Source: Candidatus Kuenenia stuttgartensis
GTDB taxonomy: Bacteria; Planctomycetota; Planctomycetia; Planctomycetales; Planctomycetaceae
NCBI GenBank assembly: GCA_945904015.1
Contig: CAMDPK010000009.1
Coordinates: 1 to 64,000, forward strand
DNA: 64,000 nt
Reading direction: 5' to 3'
Shown: positions 12,801 to 20,085 of the stretch, in pieces
Numbering within the stretch: the first letter of the stretch is position 1
Layout of the letters: every line of letters starts with the position of its first letter
The notes under the pieces: generated by a model
What the model was told of the DNA's origin: nothing
What the model saw: only the letters and a program-made list of their open reading frames with translations
Databases searched by the model: none
Program-made: the position numbers and the translations under genes

Positions 12801-15800
12801 CTTGCCGAGTCAGCAGGAAGTTCTTCGAGGCGTCGGTCACATCGATTCCGGTGACGTTCTCCGAGAAGTTGATCGTCAGCGTGTCGACCGCGCGCAGCTT
12901 CGTGAACCCTTGCAGCGACGGGGCCGGGGTTGTCACCGTGACGCGGCCTTGGTCAATGAAGCTGGTGACTTGCGGACCCGACAGAGTGCCGTCTTTGATC
13001 CACACGATCTCGCTGGCGATGCCGGTGGCTGTCAGCGGATCAGAGTCATCCGACAACGAATTGCCGGTCAGATCCTTCAACGGCGAGACCGTATCGGGAG
13101 TGGCTGTGTTGGAATTGAGCAACCGCAATGTGTAGGTGCCGTCCACATCGGTCAGTCCGGAAGCGGACAGATCGACCGTGTAAGTGGTCGGACCGGTTTG
13201 AGTGATCGGAACGCTGCTGAGCGAGACTACGCGAGTCCATTTCCCGGTACCGGCAACATAAACACCATTGCCAGTTGAGCTGTTGAGTCTGAACTGATTC
13301 TGGTCAACGACGGTGATTGTGAAAATTCCGTTCGCGGCCGTATTTCCCGCAACGCCGCTGATCGTGACCTGATCGCCAGTGACCAACCCGTGCTTCACCG
13401 AGGTGATGACAATCGGCGAAACATTGGTGGCTCCCGTAATCGATCCACCGCGTGTCAACGTGAAGTCTTTGGCGTCGACCGAGCTATTGCCGTTGCTCAA
13501 CTTCTGGAGCGGCTCGCTAAACGTCACCACAATCACGCCGGCATTCGTCCCGCGCGGACTGGTGATCGCGTCGATCGTCCCGGTCGGCGCGGCGTCTGGA
13601 CCATTCGTCCAAATGTCTTGGGCCGCAACGTTGAATTGTCCCGTCGCCGGACCAACGGCATTGAGGGCGACGTCCTTGATCGTGCCATCCGCCAGCAGCG
13701 AGAGAATGTACGTTCCTTGATCGAGCGTGACTGACGACAGGTTCAAAACAAACCGCGTGTCGGTCTGCTGCGAGACCGTCAATCCTGTCAGAGAAACGGT
13801 GCGAACCCAACGTCCACCGCCACTGTAGATGTCACTCCCGATCGAGGAGTCGAGGCTGAATTGATCGTCGTCAATCTTCGTGACCGTGAAGACGCCGTTG
13901 GCGTTCGTGTTTCCTTGCACGCCGTAAATCGTGATGCGATCTCCATCGGCCAGTCCATGTGCCATCGACGTCACAACGATCGTCCCGCCGTTCGTCGCGT
14001 CGGAGATCGAGCCAGCCGTCGCAGCGGTGCCGTCGTCGTAGGCCAGGACATAATGTGCCGAGGCATCCAACGGATTCAGCGGATCGCCGGGATTCTCGAA
14101 GGTGACCTTCTCGCTGAAGATCGTGTTGAGCGCATCCACCGGAGTCTGCCGTGGGTCCGGCGCGACATCGACGATGTCCGCCAGCGGAGCCGCCACGTCC
14201 AGCACCCAAGACGTTGAAAAACTTGTCAGGAATGAGTTGCCGGCGATGTCAACGATGCCGGAGTTCAATGGATTAATGGTCAACCGATAGGTGCCGGGTG
14301 TTGCCGCCATTGCGAGCAAGTTCAATTCGTACTGGTCGCCCGCCAGTTCGAACAGCGGAAACAACACGGGCGAGGAAATGTCGATCTTCGAGGTGATCCC
14401 GGCGGTGTTGGTCAGCAACAAAGTGAAGTCGCTGTTGTCAACGCCGCTGACGGTCTCGCTGAAGTTGATGATGACTGAGGCCGGGTGCGCGTTCACCGGT
14501 GAAGTGATGGTGGTCGTCACCAGCGAATCAGCGACAGAATTCACGAAGGGCAGCGTCGTGTCCACAAGCCAAGTGTCGCTGTCGGCCACTTTCAAAGTGA
14601 CCGCAGCCGCTGCCAAATGCGACGCTGAAGTGGTTCCGTTGAACCCTCGGGAGACCGTCAACGTTGCCCCAGTGACGGCGGTCACCAGCAACTGTTCTCC
14701 CTCGATCGCAATCACGAATGGTGCATCGCTCGATGCGAACAAGGGGAACCCGGCCAAACTGGTCAAAGTGACTTCAGAATCGCTGGAGCTGATGTCCGAC
14801 TGCAAGGTGGATGCGACCGGTTCCGAGATGGAGTTTCCGGCCAAGTCCTGCACCACCGTGTTCAAATCGGTCGAGACCAACCGCAATTCGTAGGTGCCCG
14901 GAGCGCCTGACAGTTGGTTGAGATTCAGTGTGTACTGAGACGCGGTGACTTGCGTGACACCGATGCTGCCCAAATTGACTGGCTGCATCGACACGCCGTC
15001 ATTGCGATACAGTTCGAAGTCCGCGATATCGATGCCTGTGACATCTTCGTCAAAATTGACCGTGACAACCCCGGCCGCCGAATTGCGAGGATCAGGTGTG
15101 ATTGGCGAAATGGTCGCCGCCGGCCGTGACGTATCCACCGTGAAGCTGTAGTTCAACGCGTAGTCTTGCAACACGCCGTCGCCGTCAGTGACGCGCGTCA
15201 GTGGGTTCCCTTGGTTGTTGAACTGCAGATGCACGTCACGAATCGCGGTAAAAGTCGGATTCGAAGAATCCACCGCGAGCACTTGGAATTGATAGTCTCC
15301 GGGCAACGAAGTCACGGAGGTCAAATCGATGGTGAAGCTGCGGAACGCCCCCGGATTATTCGGGTCTTCAGAGCTATTCACCGGCGAGACTGCCAGACCT
15401 GCCAGCGAGACGACGGCATTGTCTCGCAGCAGCCGGAAGTCGGTGATATCCACGAACCGGACATATTCGCTGAAGTTCACCGTCACGGTACCAGGAGTGC
15501 TGTTGCCCAGCGTTGGAAAGTTGCTGACGCTGGGGGTCACAAACGTCGGCGAGTCGACGTTGGGAAAAGTGAACGTCCCTTGAAGAACGGTGTCCCAGAT
15601 CATGTCGATACGACCATTGACGATCGCGACGATCGGGTCATCAAAATTGTCATCGCTGCCAGGCCCTGGCGCAGAAGGACTGTAGAAGGGAAAGCCTTCA
15701 GTCGTTCCCGATCGGTCGAATCCCGCTTCCACACGCAACGTCGTGGGCTGCGGTATGAAACGCTCATCAGAGCCCGGATAAACGAATGAAAAACCGTTTT

Positions 15801-18800
15801 CAATCGGATTGGGGATGGAATCCGTCGCCAAGCGTGTCGCATTTCTCGGACGAGTTCCGGAATTGAATGGCCCAGCAGGAGCTGTCGGCGGAAGCAACCG
15901 ACGTTTGAAGACCGGTTCAGAGTTCACATAATCCGGAGCCGGACGGATCACATCCAAACCGTTGCCGGTATTCCCGGTGACGATCGCATTGATTCGAATC
16001 AACGGATCCAACCACATCCGGTCGATCCGGAAGGCAGTCGTATCCCACTGTCCGACTGTCGTCGGCGGAATGGTGGCAATGTAGGGGACCACTGCAAAAT
16101 CGTTGCCGAAGTTGCCTTCCAGCGTGTTGTCCGTCACTCGCAAGTTGATGCGTCCATTTCCGGCCAAGTAATCACCGCTGTTATTTCCAACTTCGTTGGG
16201 GAACGTGGCGGCAAATGAGTTGTCACCTCCGCCGACAAGGCCCACACCATTACCCACGCCCGCTGCCAGAATGACCAAACCGCTGGCGTTGACATCCGAT
16301 GTCCCGCCCGACTGACGCGGCGCGGGAAGGCTAATTCCATTGTCGCGAATCGTGTTGCGCGATACGTCCAGCATCATGTCTGGGGAATACAAAGAATCGT
16401 CGGTATCCGTTTCTTGAGTGACCCCCAAAAACTGTGTGGCCGCGTTGGGCACGCCATCTTGCACCTGTTCTTGATTCAAGGCCCCGGTGTTGACGACTCG
16501 GAAACCATCGAGTTCGTTGCCGACGATCGTGTTGCGTCCCTGTTCTGTCCCATCACCGAAACGGATTTGCATCGCACCGTTTCCGATGTTCAAGACGTCC
16601 ACACCACGGCCTTCGTTGCTGTCGATGAAATTATTGATCGCCAACACATTGAGCACGTTCAGCGCTGCATTTTGCAAGGGAGCAAAGAGCGTCTCGAATC
16701 CCGTCAACTCGATGCCGTCACCTTGCTCGGCACCGTTGCGTTGTCCGGTGATCACGTTGTCGCGAATCGTCGCGCTGATGAGACCAGGCAATCCCACGTT
16801 GGTGGGCACGGTCGGGATACTATGCACCACTTCGATGTCGATCCCTTTGCCGATGTTCGCCTCAATCTGGTTATGCCGGATATCAATTCTCTCGCTGGCG
16901 CTTTGGAGAAAGAGACCGCTGCTGCTGTTGGTTCGGATGGTGTTGTCTGTGATTGAGACTGATCCGGTGGCTGTGCTCCGGTGGCTGCCTGGGATCGCGG
17001 TGACACCAAAAATCCGAATGCCGTTGCCCCCGTTGTTCTCGATGAGGTTGCTTTGCCCCTCTTGACCAATCACAAGCGGAGTGTTGATGCCCGTCACTTC
17101 GTCCGACAGACCATGACGGCCAGCAATGAGGATTCCGTTTTGGGAATTGTCGCTGATCGTGTTATTGATCCATGTTCCGCCGATCTGTCGTTTATCCGTT
17201 TCGAAATTGGCAAAGACGTCATTCAGATTGATGCCGTTTCCATTATTGAAACGGATCTGGTTATTCGTGATGTCCGCCAATAATCGCGCGTCCGCTTGTG
17301 TTCGCAGGTTGATGCCGTCGTCAATGTTTCCGATGTCTGTTCCATTGGCATCCACGCCGATGAAGTTGCTACTGATGCCGAAGTCCAACAAATCGAGGCT
17401 TCCATTGCGGGCGTCGATCAGGATGCCATTTCGGTTTTGGCCAAAAGTGTTTCCCGATACCGTGACGGCCCGTGTGTTGGCGCTCGAAGCAACCAGCTCA
17501 GACTTGTCTTCCCGCAGAAACTGCAAACCCGCGTGTGAGTTGTTCAGTCCATTGTTTTGGAAAGTATTGTTCAAGATCTGCAGATCCTGAACGATGGAAG
17601 CTTCCTGGCTATTGATCAAGACACCATTCGCCGCGTTGGGTCCAGCCAGACCACTACGTGTGACACCGATGAAGTTGCCTTCGATCAATGAGCTCTTCAG
17701 GATGTTGACTGCCCCTTGGTTGCTGTTGGTTCCTTCCAAAACGACCGAGAGGCCATCCGGAGTCGTTGCCGTCACGGTCGAGGCCACAGGAAAACTCGTC
17801 GAGTTCGTGATCTCGTTGTTGCGAATCACGAAGCTGCCAATCGCAGTGTCTTGCAACGCCAGAGAAACCGCACTTCCCTGACTACCGTTAATGGTGTTGT
17901 CTGAGAAATTCAGCGAGAAGGAATCCCTACTGACCAGAGTCGGTCTCACGGCGACGGTGACCGAGACACCTTCGCGACGGTTGGCAGCAGCACCACCGTC
18001 GATGATGTTGGCGGTGACGTCTGCCAAGAAACTCGTATCCGGACGACCCGTAACAACGATCCCCCGGCCGTTATTGGCGGTCAGCGTATTCTGCGTGATT
18101 CCGTTGGTATCGTTCGCAGTGCCATCGCCTTGAAAATCCAGGAGCAACGGGAGACCGCCGTTCCCAACCACAAACGGGCTGGTGGCAGTCGCCAAGACGG
18201 AAATGGCAGCGGCAGGATTGTTGGCGGTGCCCGACAAGTTGCTGATCGTGTTGCCTGCAATTCTGGCTCCGGCTGTGGTGACGCCGTAATTGCCGAGGTT
18301 GCTGTCAGTGAGACTCAACGCGATGCCATTGGCCGTTACGGCTCCGATACCGCTCGCACCGCTGCCAGTGATGGTGTTGCCGACAATGCGCAAATTGGTG
18401 ACGTCTGATCGTTGCGTACCGACAGCATTGGTCGAGGTGGCGTTGATGCGAATCGCGTCACGAATCGTGTCGGTCACCGCAAATCCAGCAACGTTGAAAT
18501 TCGGGTTATTTGAAATCGAGACGGTGCTCAATGGAGAGTCGGTGGTGGTTATCGCAACGTTGCGAAGGTTGATGTTTTCTTCGACACGTAGATCGCCCAC
18601 AGTCGTGCGGTTCAAGGTGTAGGTGATTCCGCGAGCGCTCGGATTCGCTGCCCCATTCTGAATGCGGCTATTGCGGACGCTGGCCTGATCGATCGCCGCA
18701 TACAGGATCGAATTCACTGACGTGACAACGCTGTAGCCTTCCACCGTCGAATCTGACAATGTCAGCTCGCCAATGTGCGTGGGCTTGCTGACGCTTTCCA

Positions 18801-19434
18801 GTGTGACGTTGACGCCACTGAAGTTTGTGCTGCCCGATCGGATATTCGAGTTCTGGATGCTGACATCGACACCCGTCGTGCTGCTCATATTCTTGAGGCC
18901 GATGTCCAGGCCGGTCCCTCCCGTGCCGGTAGGAGTCACATTGGTTTGATCGACGGCCAAAGACTGCAGAGCGACATTGTCCAACGTGATGCTGATGCCT
19001 TGTTGATTGGCTCCAGCCGTGATGAACACGTTGTCGATCGAGATGTGATTCAACCCCGTCAGATTGCTGAGATTGATACGAATTCCAACGCCAGCTCCGC
19101 TGATCACCGTGGATTCAAAATTCGCAGACTGCGAGACTCCGATCACCAAATCATCGTAGTCGGAGATGCCGTCGTTATTCGGGTCCAGCAAGCTGTTGGT
19201 GATGCTGATGCCGGGGGTGCTGGCTGTGCTCGTGAAGACGTTGGTGCCAGTCACCGGATTGATGTCGATCACGAGCGGCCTGATGGACAACAGCGACCGT
19301 TCTTCCAGCACTTCAGCCAACCGGGCATGACGCAGATTCTGCCGACGGGCATCGGACTGCTTACGGCGAGCGCGGCTCAAGCGATGACGAGTGAACGACT
19401 GACGCAAAGCGCGAATCCAAGACGTCAGCAACAT
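886..19434 (-). CDS. Giant LEPR-XLL surface protein: beta-helix, Ig-like, CSLREA, Calx-beta and RTX domains
   Basis: This 6182-residue protein is probably exported and cell-surface or matrix associated. The N-terminus is basic and carries VLEERSLLS at about residues 42-50, the LEPR-XLL tag typical of very large planctomycete surface proteins. Approximate order: parallel beta-helix repeats (60-1250); Ig-like 'FSExV' repeats (1295-2280); three CSLREA/choice-of-anchor-Q type beta-helix units starting near 2285, 2685 and 3960 (SLRQAIQEANA, SLRSAIMESNA, TLRAAIMEANA); three Calx-beta domains (4690-5090); then RTX GGxGxDxxx calcium-binding repeats (5375-6160). About eight copies of a short 'VDSEQM...RGxNGTTAAAH' module and two E1-FCCH-like modules interrupt these domains. 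GGGAGAAG lies just before the ATG, supporting the start. A terminator follows. Adhesion or matrix function is inferred; no catalytic domain was recognised. Confidence 0.85.
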   Translation of the reverse strand: MLLTSWIRALRQSFTRHRLSRARRKQSDARRQNLRHARLAEVLEERSLLSIRPLVIDINPVTGTNVFTSTASTPGISITNSLLDPNNDGISDYDDLVIGVSQSANFESTVISGAGVGIRINLSNLTGLNHISIDNVFITAGANQQGISITLDNVALQSLAVDQTNVTPTGTGGTGLDIGLKNMSSTTGVDVSIQNSNIRSGSTNFSGVNVTLESVSKPTHIGELTLSDSTVEGYSVVTSVNSILYAAIDQASVRNSRIQNGAANPSARGITYTLNRTTVGDLRVEENINLRNVAITTTDSPLSTVSISNNPNFNVAGFAVTDTIRDAIRINATSTNAVGTQRSDVTNLRIVGNTITGSGASGIGAVTANGIALSLTDSNLGNYGVTTAGARIAGNTISNLSGTANNPAAAISVLATATSPFVVGNGGLPLLLDFQGDGTANDTNGITQNTLTANNGRGIVVTGRPDTSFLADVTANIIDGGAAANRREGVSVTVAVRPTLVSRDSFSLNFSDNTINGSQGSAVSLALQDTAIGSFVIRNNEITNSTSFPVASTVTATTPDGLSVVLEGTNSNQGAVNILKSSLIEGNFIGVTRSGLAGPNAANGVLINSQEASIVQDLQILNNTFQNNGLNNSHAGLQFLREDKSELVASSANTRAVTVSGNTFGQNRNGILIDARNGSLDLLDFGISSNFIGVDANGTDIGNIDDGINLRTQADARLLADITNNQIRFNNGNGINLNDVFANFETDKRQIGGTWINNTISDNSQNGILIAGRHGLSDEVTGINTPLVIGQEGQSNLIENNGGNGIRIFGVTAIPGSHRSTATGSVSITDNTIRTNSSSGLFLQSASERIDIRHNQIEANIGKGIDIEVVHSIPTVPTNVGLPGLISATIRDNVITGQRNGAEQGDGIELTGFETLFAPLQNAALNVLNVLAINNFIDSNEGRGVDVLNIGNGAMQIRFGDGTEQGRNTIVGNELDGFRVVNTGALNQEQVQDGVPNAATQFLGVTQETDTDDSLYSPDMMLDVSRNTIRDNGISLPAPRQSGGTSDVNASGLVILAAGVGNGVGLVGGGDNSFAATFPNEVGNNSGDYLAGNGRINLRVTDNTLEGNFGNDFAVVPYIATIPPTTVGQWDTTAFRIDRMWLDPLIRINAIVTGNTGNGLDVIRPAPDYVNSEPVFKRRLLPPTAPAGPFNSGTRPRNATRLATDSIPNPIENGFSFVYPGSDERFIPQPTTLRVEAGFDRSGTTEGFPFYSPSAPGPGSDDNFDDPIVAIVNGRIDMIWDTVLQGTFTFPNVDSPTFVTPSVSNFPTLGNSTPGTVTVNFSEYVRFVDITDFRLLRDNAVVSLAGLAVSPVNSSEDPNNPGAFRSFTIDLTSVTSLPGDYQFQVLAVDSSNPTFTAIRDVHLQFNNQGNPLTRVTDGDGVLQDYALNYSFTVDTSRPAATISPITPDPRNSAAGVVTVNFDEDVTGIDIADFELYRNDGVSMQPVNLGSIGVTQVTASQYTLNLNQLSGAPGTYELRLVSTDLNTVVQDLAGNSISEPVASTLQSDISSSDSEVTLTSLAGFPLFASSDAPFVIAIEGEQLLVTAVTGATLTVSRGFNGTTSASHLAAAAVTLKVADSDTWLVDTTLPFVNSVADSLVTTTITSPVNAHPASVIINFSETVSGVDNSDFTLLLTNTAGITSKIDISSPVLFPLFELAGDQYELNLLAMAATPGTYRLTINPLNSGIVDIAGNSFLTSFSTSWVLDVAAPLADIVDVAPDPRQTPVDALNTIFSEKVTFENPGDPLNPLDASAHYVLAYDDGTAATAGSISDATNGGTIVVTSMAHGLADGDRITIYGVQGNTNANGVFTVTKIDDDQFSLDSSIGSDIYSGGGRWVRTVSLTGLTVSQQTDTRFVLNLSSVTLDQGTYILSLLADGTIKDVALNAVGPATGQFNVAAQDIWTNGPDAAPTGTIDAITSPRGTNAGVIVVTFSEPLQKLSNGNSSVDAKDFTLTRGGSITGATNVSPIVITSVKHGLVTGDQVTISGVAGNTAANGIFTITVVDQNQFRLNSSTGNGVYVAGTGKWTRVVSLSSVPITQTGPTTYTVDLSASGLTDVDGTYTLRLLNSNTATPDTVSPLKDLTGNSLSDDSDPLTATGIASEIVWIKDGTLSGPQVTSFIDQGRVTVTTPAPSLQGFTKLRAVDTLTINFSENVTGIDVTDASKNFLLTRQATGGVAIPVSLDNIPVQKVTESQYRINLSTLTGTDGTYRLTVLANGLIKNKAAVPVELKNPQTVTWLKDGTMRPSTVGDSIDSSQGNEVVGSGSAYSLRQAIQEANALAGDDVIELGAGTYTLSLAGVQEDFAAVGDLDIRQNLVIRGKGVGVTIIDATALANQLTTTNRDRLFQILPNVTVTIQGVTIQNGAVTGSEDGGAVRNSGNLTILDSLIRNSTSQDDGGAINNTGTLTINRTTISGNTAVATGGAIRNAGTLLINNSTLSGNRTTGTSGHGGALMNVATFSATLEGVTISGNTAQSATGGGIRNDGNLRLINDTIAFNRSLNVGAGISRNLGTVTIGNTIVSDNTLTNAAATPSDVAGTFVSLGGNLVRTLGTAVGFTGIGDQPNVNPNLQPLGNNGGPTQTHALPAFDVTGLLPNPAIDRGLDANVTDQNHATSLDQRGALRFLDGPNVLNTVDVGAFEFGTFFVNTTDDSIDVTPGDGLAEDGLRQTSLRSAIMESNALGGESAIMLDGKVYSLKRLVADTTAPTVVSITGVPLATITTGGVGVVTITFSERVAGLDLAHILFTRTTVVGGVPTLTQIPLPAATFQLTKVSDLVYKIENKADIAAGVLNTGLTSVTQTNGLYSLTINPTANVLVNGVSTPVNIRDIENLNLAAAANVNWVRGTDTFAPSVTITPATITNQFIQNAGTVTVTFSEKVTGVSASNFTLTRNGTAVTGLVVTPITNEGINFAGRTAVTINLQTLTALNGNYALTFNPAVGANITIKDSASNNLTGGIVTRNWTKSAGVRLADVSSNALNNNVRVDELTKVRLQFTERVAGVKLDNFTLTFDDGSGIGPQLVDLSQATLAPPVGTPVTAVPGFGNAAEQWELTFSNKQAARDGVYVLTFDGLANGNQLVTTATTATIVVPFTATIDTATFQVGEDLSRIGDLDVIVGAGRVQIFGKGKDDSTTILGNPQPRTVIDGKSDIDLLSHDRLFDLTVGSNVSFNGVELINGKVVYERSGGAIRNLGTLTINDSDVGTTNGATVQGNFADGNGGAIFNAAPSAPITAVLQVGVNAIVNLITVDSVASFPTTVPFQILVDSEYMQVTAVNVATNEFTVIRSVANPAAHAVNATVSLIAARVGIIGSLQAAATNAVATLTLVNVTAFPSTAPFIILVDSEQMQVTVVNVATNQFTVSRGFGGTTAVAHAANAVVTLLSSTTINRSNLQNNIAGSATSGSQFGKGGAIYNENGAVTINEGAYSANQAVTDGGAIYNGNQATAELVSTSFTTNLAGRDGGAIYNNNSAILKISTSTLSGNRADASVNGVVSDSNGDGGAIYNETSATLVLDDSLLQNNSARNGGALYNDDGTLVLNRDTFGVNSALENGGAIFNTSGGSLTLNQGLFTTNSASDNGGAIQNFGNLVVLDVAGTGTQFLSNEAGTDVRASDTNNGKGGAIFNQDGVVDISSATFTLNRSHGDAGVIFNDGDGTLTVRRTTFDRNSADANGGVLVNNDFAQVTIDEVTFSNNKAVNGDGGAIYNNSDFTSGSTQSLTIDDTTLNDNLASRGGAIFNTSAAGLTMTNSTLSANTATTSGGGLANFGTASLLNDTLFENNAPVGAGIANNVLGTPPFGPITLKNTLVAGSTSGADIDGDNFINGGHNLIQAMGAVTAYLPDGTTLTTIANGDGSGDIVGQNPQLDILRDNGGPTLTHALLFGSPARDAGDNFAVKLNDQRGLNRVFDGDGNGVATVDIGAFESGFVVNSFLDTVDENPGDGINADANGRSTLRAAIMEANARPGEDTIILGPGIFTLTLTGRAEDFRSNLAGNIASSSETGDLDILDDLNIIGAGTDLTFIDAAQIDRLFQIFPGVNLKLSNLTLQNGNATSTDVGGAIFNQGTTTLDNVLVINSSAGRGGGIYNGDLGTLTIEDSLFRGNQAVQQGGALYNDGVLTLLRSDIGAVSRLAAAIPYVIGKLQNDVLSGGTTVTLVNASTFPTTTPFVIQVDSELMLVTGVAGNVLTVDRGVNDTTAAAHAANATVTPSVTVTVSNVSDFPTSGPFVIQVDSERMLVTSVLGDEFTVTRGYNGTVVTTHSASAFATLGNTANIHGGGLYNLGGATITQSSFSGNLAQSRGGGLYNAALTGQLAAVAGNLQVAATNATLQIQLVNVASFPNVTPFTIQVDSEQMVVTAVAGGNVFTVTRAANGTTAAAHQANAVVTLLSIPATATTITLNSVAAFPATGSFTIQIDSEKMTASVNLGTNTLTVQRGILGTTAVAHLTGAIVTSVGQNQATIQQSTFLDNFASSRGAAIYNEEDLTIKNSTLSNNDSGTNAALGNSVSGKVKIENSTVVDNVAYRGGGLSNSLIGTVEVHNTIVANNASTAITGAKAPNVRGTFTSKNNNFIGNNADSGLSFVNGTNFDQVGSGTSPFDPVLKTLANNGGPTQTHSARTGSPIIDAGNNAGGDPFDQRGAIRPTNSDSDIGAVELQDVHVTINDVTLKEGNSGSTIFTFTLSLTKPSIQEIRVHYTLQGDTAFAGEDFVDVSGDVVFAPNQLNQTLEVLVNGDPTIEPDEQFLVNLSVPANAAFTPTLDRTQAIGTILSDDTGIRITNYNKVEKDPTAADQDYDFSVSVVGALLTAVPGTLQQAVDSSATSTTLTLVSVSAFPTTVPFTIQIDSEQMQVTFVDAGTNEFTVVRGFNGTTLAVHAANASVNRTFLVNYTIADGTATVAGLDYAPVGLATGTLTFIAGSNGQLPVAQHIHVNVKADQLVEANETFFVNLTSTDLPFEFDKDKGVGTIFNDDLGFNVSSPLPPTQEGIPAPNDVVNFVVSLQERVYTEVGGVPVQATIKANVETTDGSATAGSGDYTSVSQTLTFSGTNTTANVAVTVLDDLRFESNETFELRVTKGFINGIEDSNAVLNSVQGEGTISDDDDPPDIWRVYLDSVTGNLIVDLVEAGGVVTTFIDTPVDNAPLIIDGDFGGPAQDDLFIVFVTNGNPIPTGGLTVNGFDQVGADTLKILDSEVDLNDNGTVEAFEDLNGNGVFDEMIGTTFGTVDYFSTAADAGSVVFDGTYMVTYSGLEPIADLTTADSRTFHAPDADLADDIILISVGNTSTSISGTTTGGARAFEDVTFRNPTTLLTVIGNDDKNFIQLSGGAAASTFALIVDAGVGDDTINAESATLPVTLNGESGADSITGGDGNDLIDGGADNDTIVGGLGNDTLLGNLNDDSIMGGGGDDSIEGGDGKDTILGEAGIDNINGGVGDDSIDGGADNDTVNGGADNDIVRGGDGLDTVLGDAGNDSLFGDNGVDLLIGGFGDDTMSGDAGNDIIDGLGGDDVIRYTTNPSDPLAQNDNITLTSTRLSIKRPTTEIEFDLVSNTERAELTAGSGNNKIDASTFGGSVTMNGLGGNDTLLGGSGSDSMTGGAGNDTASGGIGFDTINGGDGNDTINGDAGDDVITGDDGVDLIDGGTGNDNASGGTGNDVLTGGTGIDTLDGGADQDTLFGGTEGDSLLGGAGQDLINGEKGDDTIHGDDVGDSLFAGDDTVYGGEGNDYVGGGRGNDTLEGNLGDDTVNGNDGNDTLDGSGTGNGNITLAGNDGLDTLYGGSGDDELISNDGNDLLIGQGGSNDKFTFNGGVTLADIFTITLAGNGDPLGTPTGIALARLNPGLTFTTILLGVEIFTLNLNGGNDLVTLNDLAGVLDLTVLNINGGDGNDTIDGSLSTSETVAIRAFMGLGNDSVQGTAAGDTIQGEAGDDKITANAGNDSVVGGDGNDSLDGNDGMDTINGGLGNDTIWGGAGNDSLLGLDGLDTIWGQGGNDTMDGGIGNDFLDGGYGNANTPDSGDDSIRGGAGNDKIAGRDGLDKLYGDANNDTITGGMDNDTIDGGTGDDLVDGGDGNDVINGGAGNDILLGGLGSDSILGGAGTDRLVGGGEDDTLDGQGGTDTVLGGDGLGTDTHTSGDKRIGETINELFKLTSIRSTIFNELNF
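1000..3320 (-). repeat. RTX (hemolysin-type calcium-binding) repeat block of giant protein 1
   Basis: Several dozen nonapeptides of the form GGxGxDxxx (for example GGAGNDTLLG-type units) are encoded nearly without break, apart from a non-RTX stretch around 1720-2000 and a second around 2640-2830. Such repeats bind calcium and fold as a beta-roll after export. At the DNA level they form a degenerate 27-base periodic array rich in GTCGTTGCC-type words on the plus strand. Confidence 0.85.
4705..4925 (-). repeat. Phage-like beta module inserted inside a Calx-beta domain
   Basis: The second Calx-beta domain reads FSVSVVGALLTAVPG, then about 70 residues containing IQIDSEQMQVTFV and VVRGFNGTTLAVHAANA, then resumes with LVNYTIADGTATVAG. 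In the uninterrupted neighbour, the FTLSLTKPS-type strand continues straight into the VHYTLQGDTAFAGEDF-type strand. The insert is therefore an extra module placed between two strands of one domain. Confidence 0.75.
5985..6915 (-). repeat. Four VDSEQM/RGxNGTTAAAH modules, two tandem pairs
   Basis: Two tandem pairs (about 5985-6390 and 6545-6915) lie between beta-helix coils that read GGGLYN. Each module has three parts: a lead-in ending (F/L)P; a core such as IQVDSEQMVVTAV; and a tail such as VTRAANGTTAAAH followed by a hydrophobic strand. The flanking coils (TITQSSFSGN and TIQQSTFLDN types) are beta-helix turns that would be continuous without the inserts. Confidence 0.75.
9190..9610 (-). repeat. 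Tandem pair of VDSEQM modules splitting a beta-helix unit
   Basis: The coil motif GGAIFNAAPSA is followed by two modules (cores ILVDSEYMQV and ILVDSEQMQV). The coil then resumes with TINRSNLQNN and GGAIYNENGA. In neighbouring units GGAIYN is followed directly by a TINxxx strand, so the pair occupies a single recurrent slot. Confidence 0.75.
13229..14020 (-). repeat. Two E1-FCCH-like modules inserted in successive Ig-like repeats
   Basis: Two inserts (about 13229-13447 and 13800-14020) encode near-identical modules, with motifs HGLVTGDQVTISGVAGNT and HGLADGDRITIYGVQGNT followed by ANGxFT and a GxGxWxR closing strand. Both sit between the FxLxRGG-type strand and the VSLxxxxVxQ-type strand of an Ig-like repeat. 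Other Ig-like repeats in the same protein pass directly from one strand to the other. The module resembles the E1-FCCH-type repeats common in phage structural proteins. Confidence 0.7.
14575..14790 (-). repeat. VDSEQM-type module at the end of an Ig-like repeat
   Basis: After the Ig-like motif DLAGNSISEPVAS the sequence runs through a module with IAIEGEQLLVTAV and VSRGFNGTTSASH. It then returns to the Ig-like end DTWLVDTTLP. Neighbouring Ig-like repeats have no such segment between AGNS and the W of the closing strand. Confidence 0.7.
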
Positions 19435-20085
19435 AGAACTTCTCCCGATCTCTGGAGGCGTTGGGGCTTATCGTAGCGCGGACGGACTGTCCAGCGTCAT
19501 CGGTCGGCCACGGGGTGCTTGCGAAGAGTTAGCTCAACAATCTTCACCACCCGGCAGAATCGTCACGATCGCTCGTGGTCGACTACTGACTGCCTGGTGG
19601 TGGCGTTGGCCCGCACCCACTGACATGCTTGACGATGACGAAACAGACCATCCGCGCGCAGGGCGCAGAGTGGCTAATACTGTTTCGTCAAATCGAAAAT
19701 TGCACTTTTTGACGACTGGCGATTTCGCCACCGAGGAGCGATCTCCGCGGGTCCGCACCATCCACAACGCATCCTGTCGTTGGTTTCGCTTTTGAGCGTC
19801 GTCTCGCTCTTTTGCGAATCGTCAGATCAATGGACGAATCCCGTTTCGCAGGTTCGACCCGAAAAATCCGACTGACCGGTGTGAGTTCCAATCTTGTTGT
19901 GGCCCGCGTGCGCTTCCAATCGGAATTGCGGCATCAAAGTGACGAGCGACCTGATCGCAGTCAATCCCGCATTTTCTGAGTTTTCGATTTCACGGGAGGT
20001 TTGGTCGCTCTTTCGTACCTCGCCGAGCAGCAGTCTACCTCACGGACGACTGACTGTGATTCGCCGAGGCACCGTTCCGGCAGAT
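19435..20085. other. Intergenic region between the two giant genes
   Basis: No convincing coding sequence was seen here; the short open frames lack coherent composition. The part next to 19434 must carry the promoter and ribosome binding site (GGGAGAAG) of the first giant gene. A small perfect hairpin TGGCGATTTCGCCA lies near 19720. No clear terminator for the upstream giant gene was found, so read-through between the two giants is possible. Confidence 0.5.

Noticed and set aside
19534-19891. Short minus-strand open frames between the giant genes
   Set aside because: They have no ribosome binding site or coherent protein pattern, and they overlap each other in different frames.
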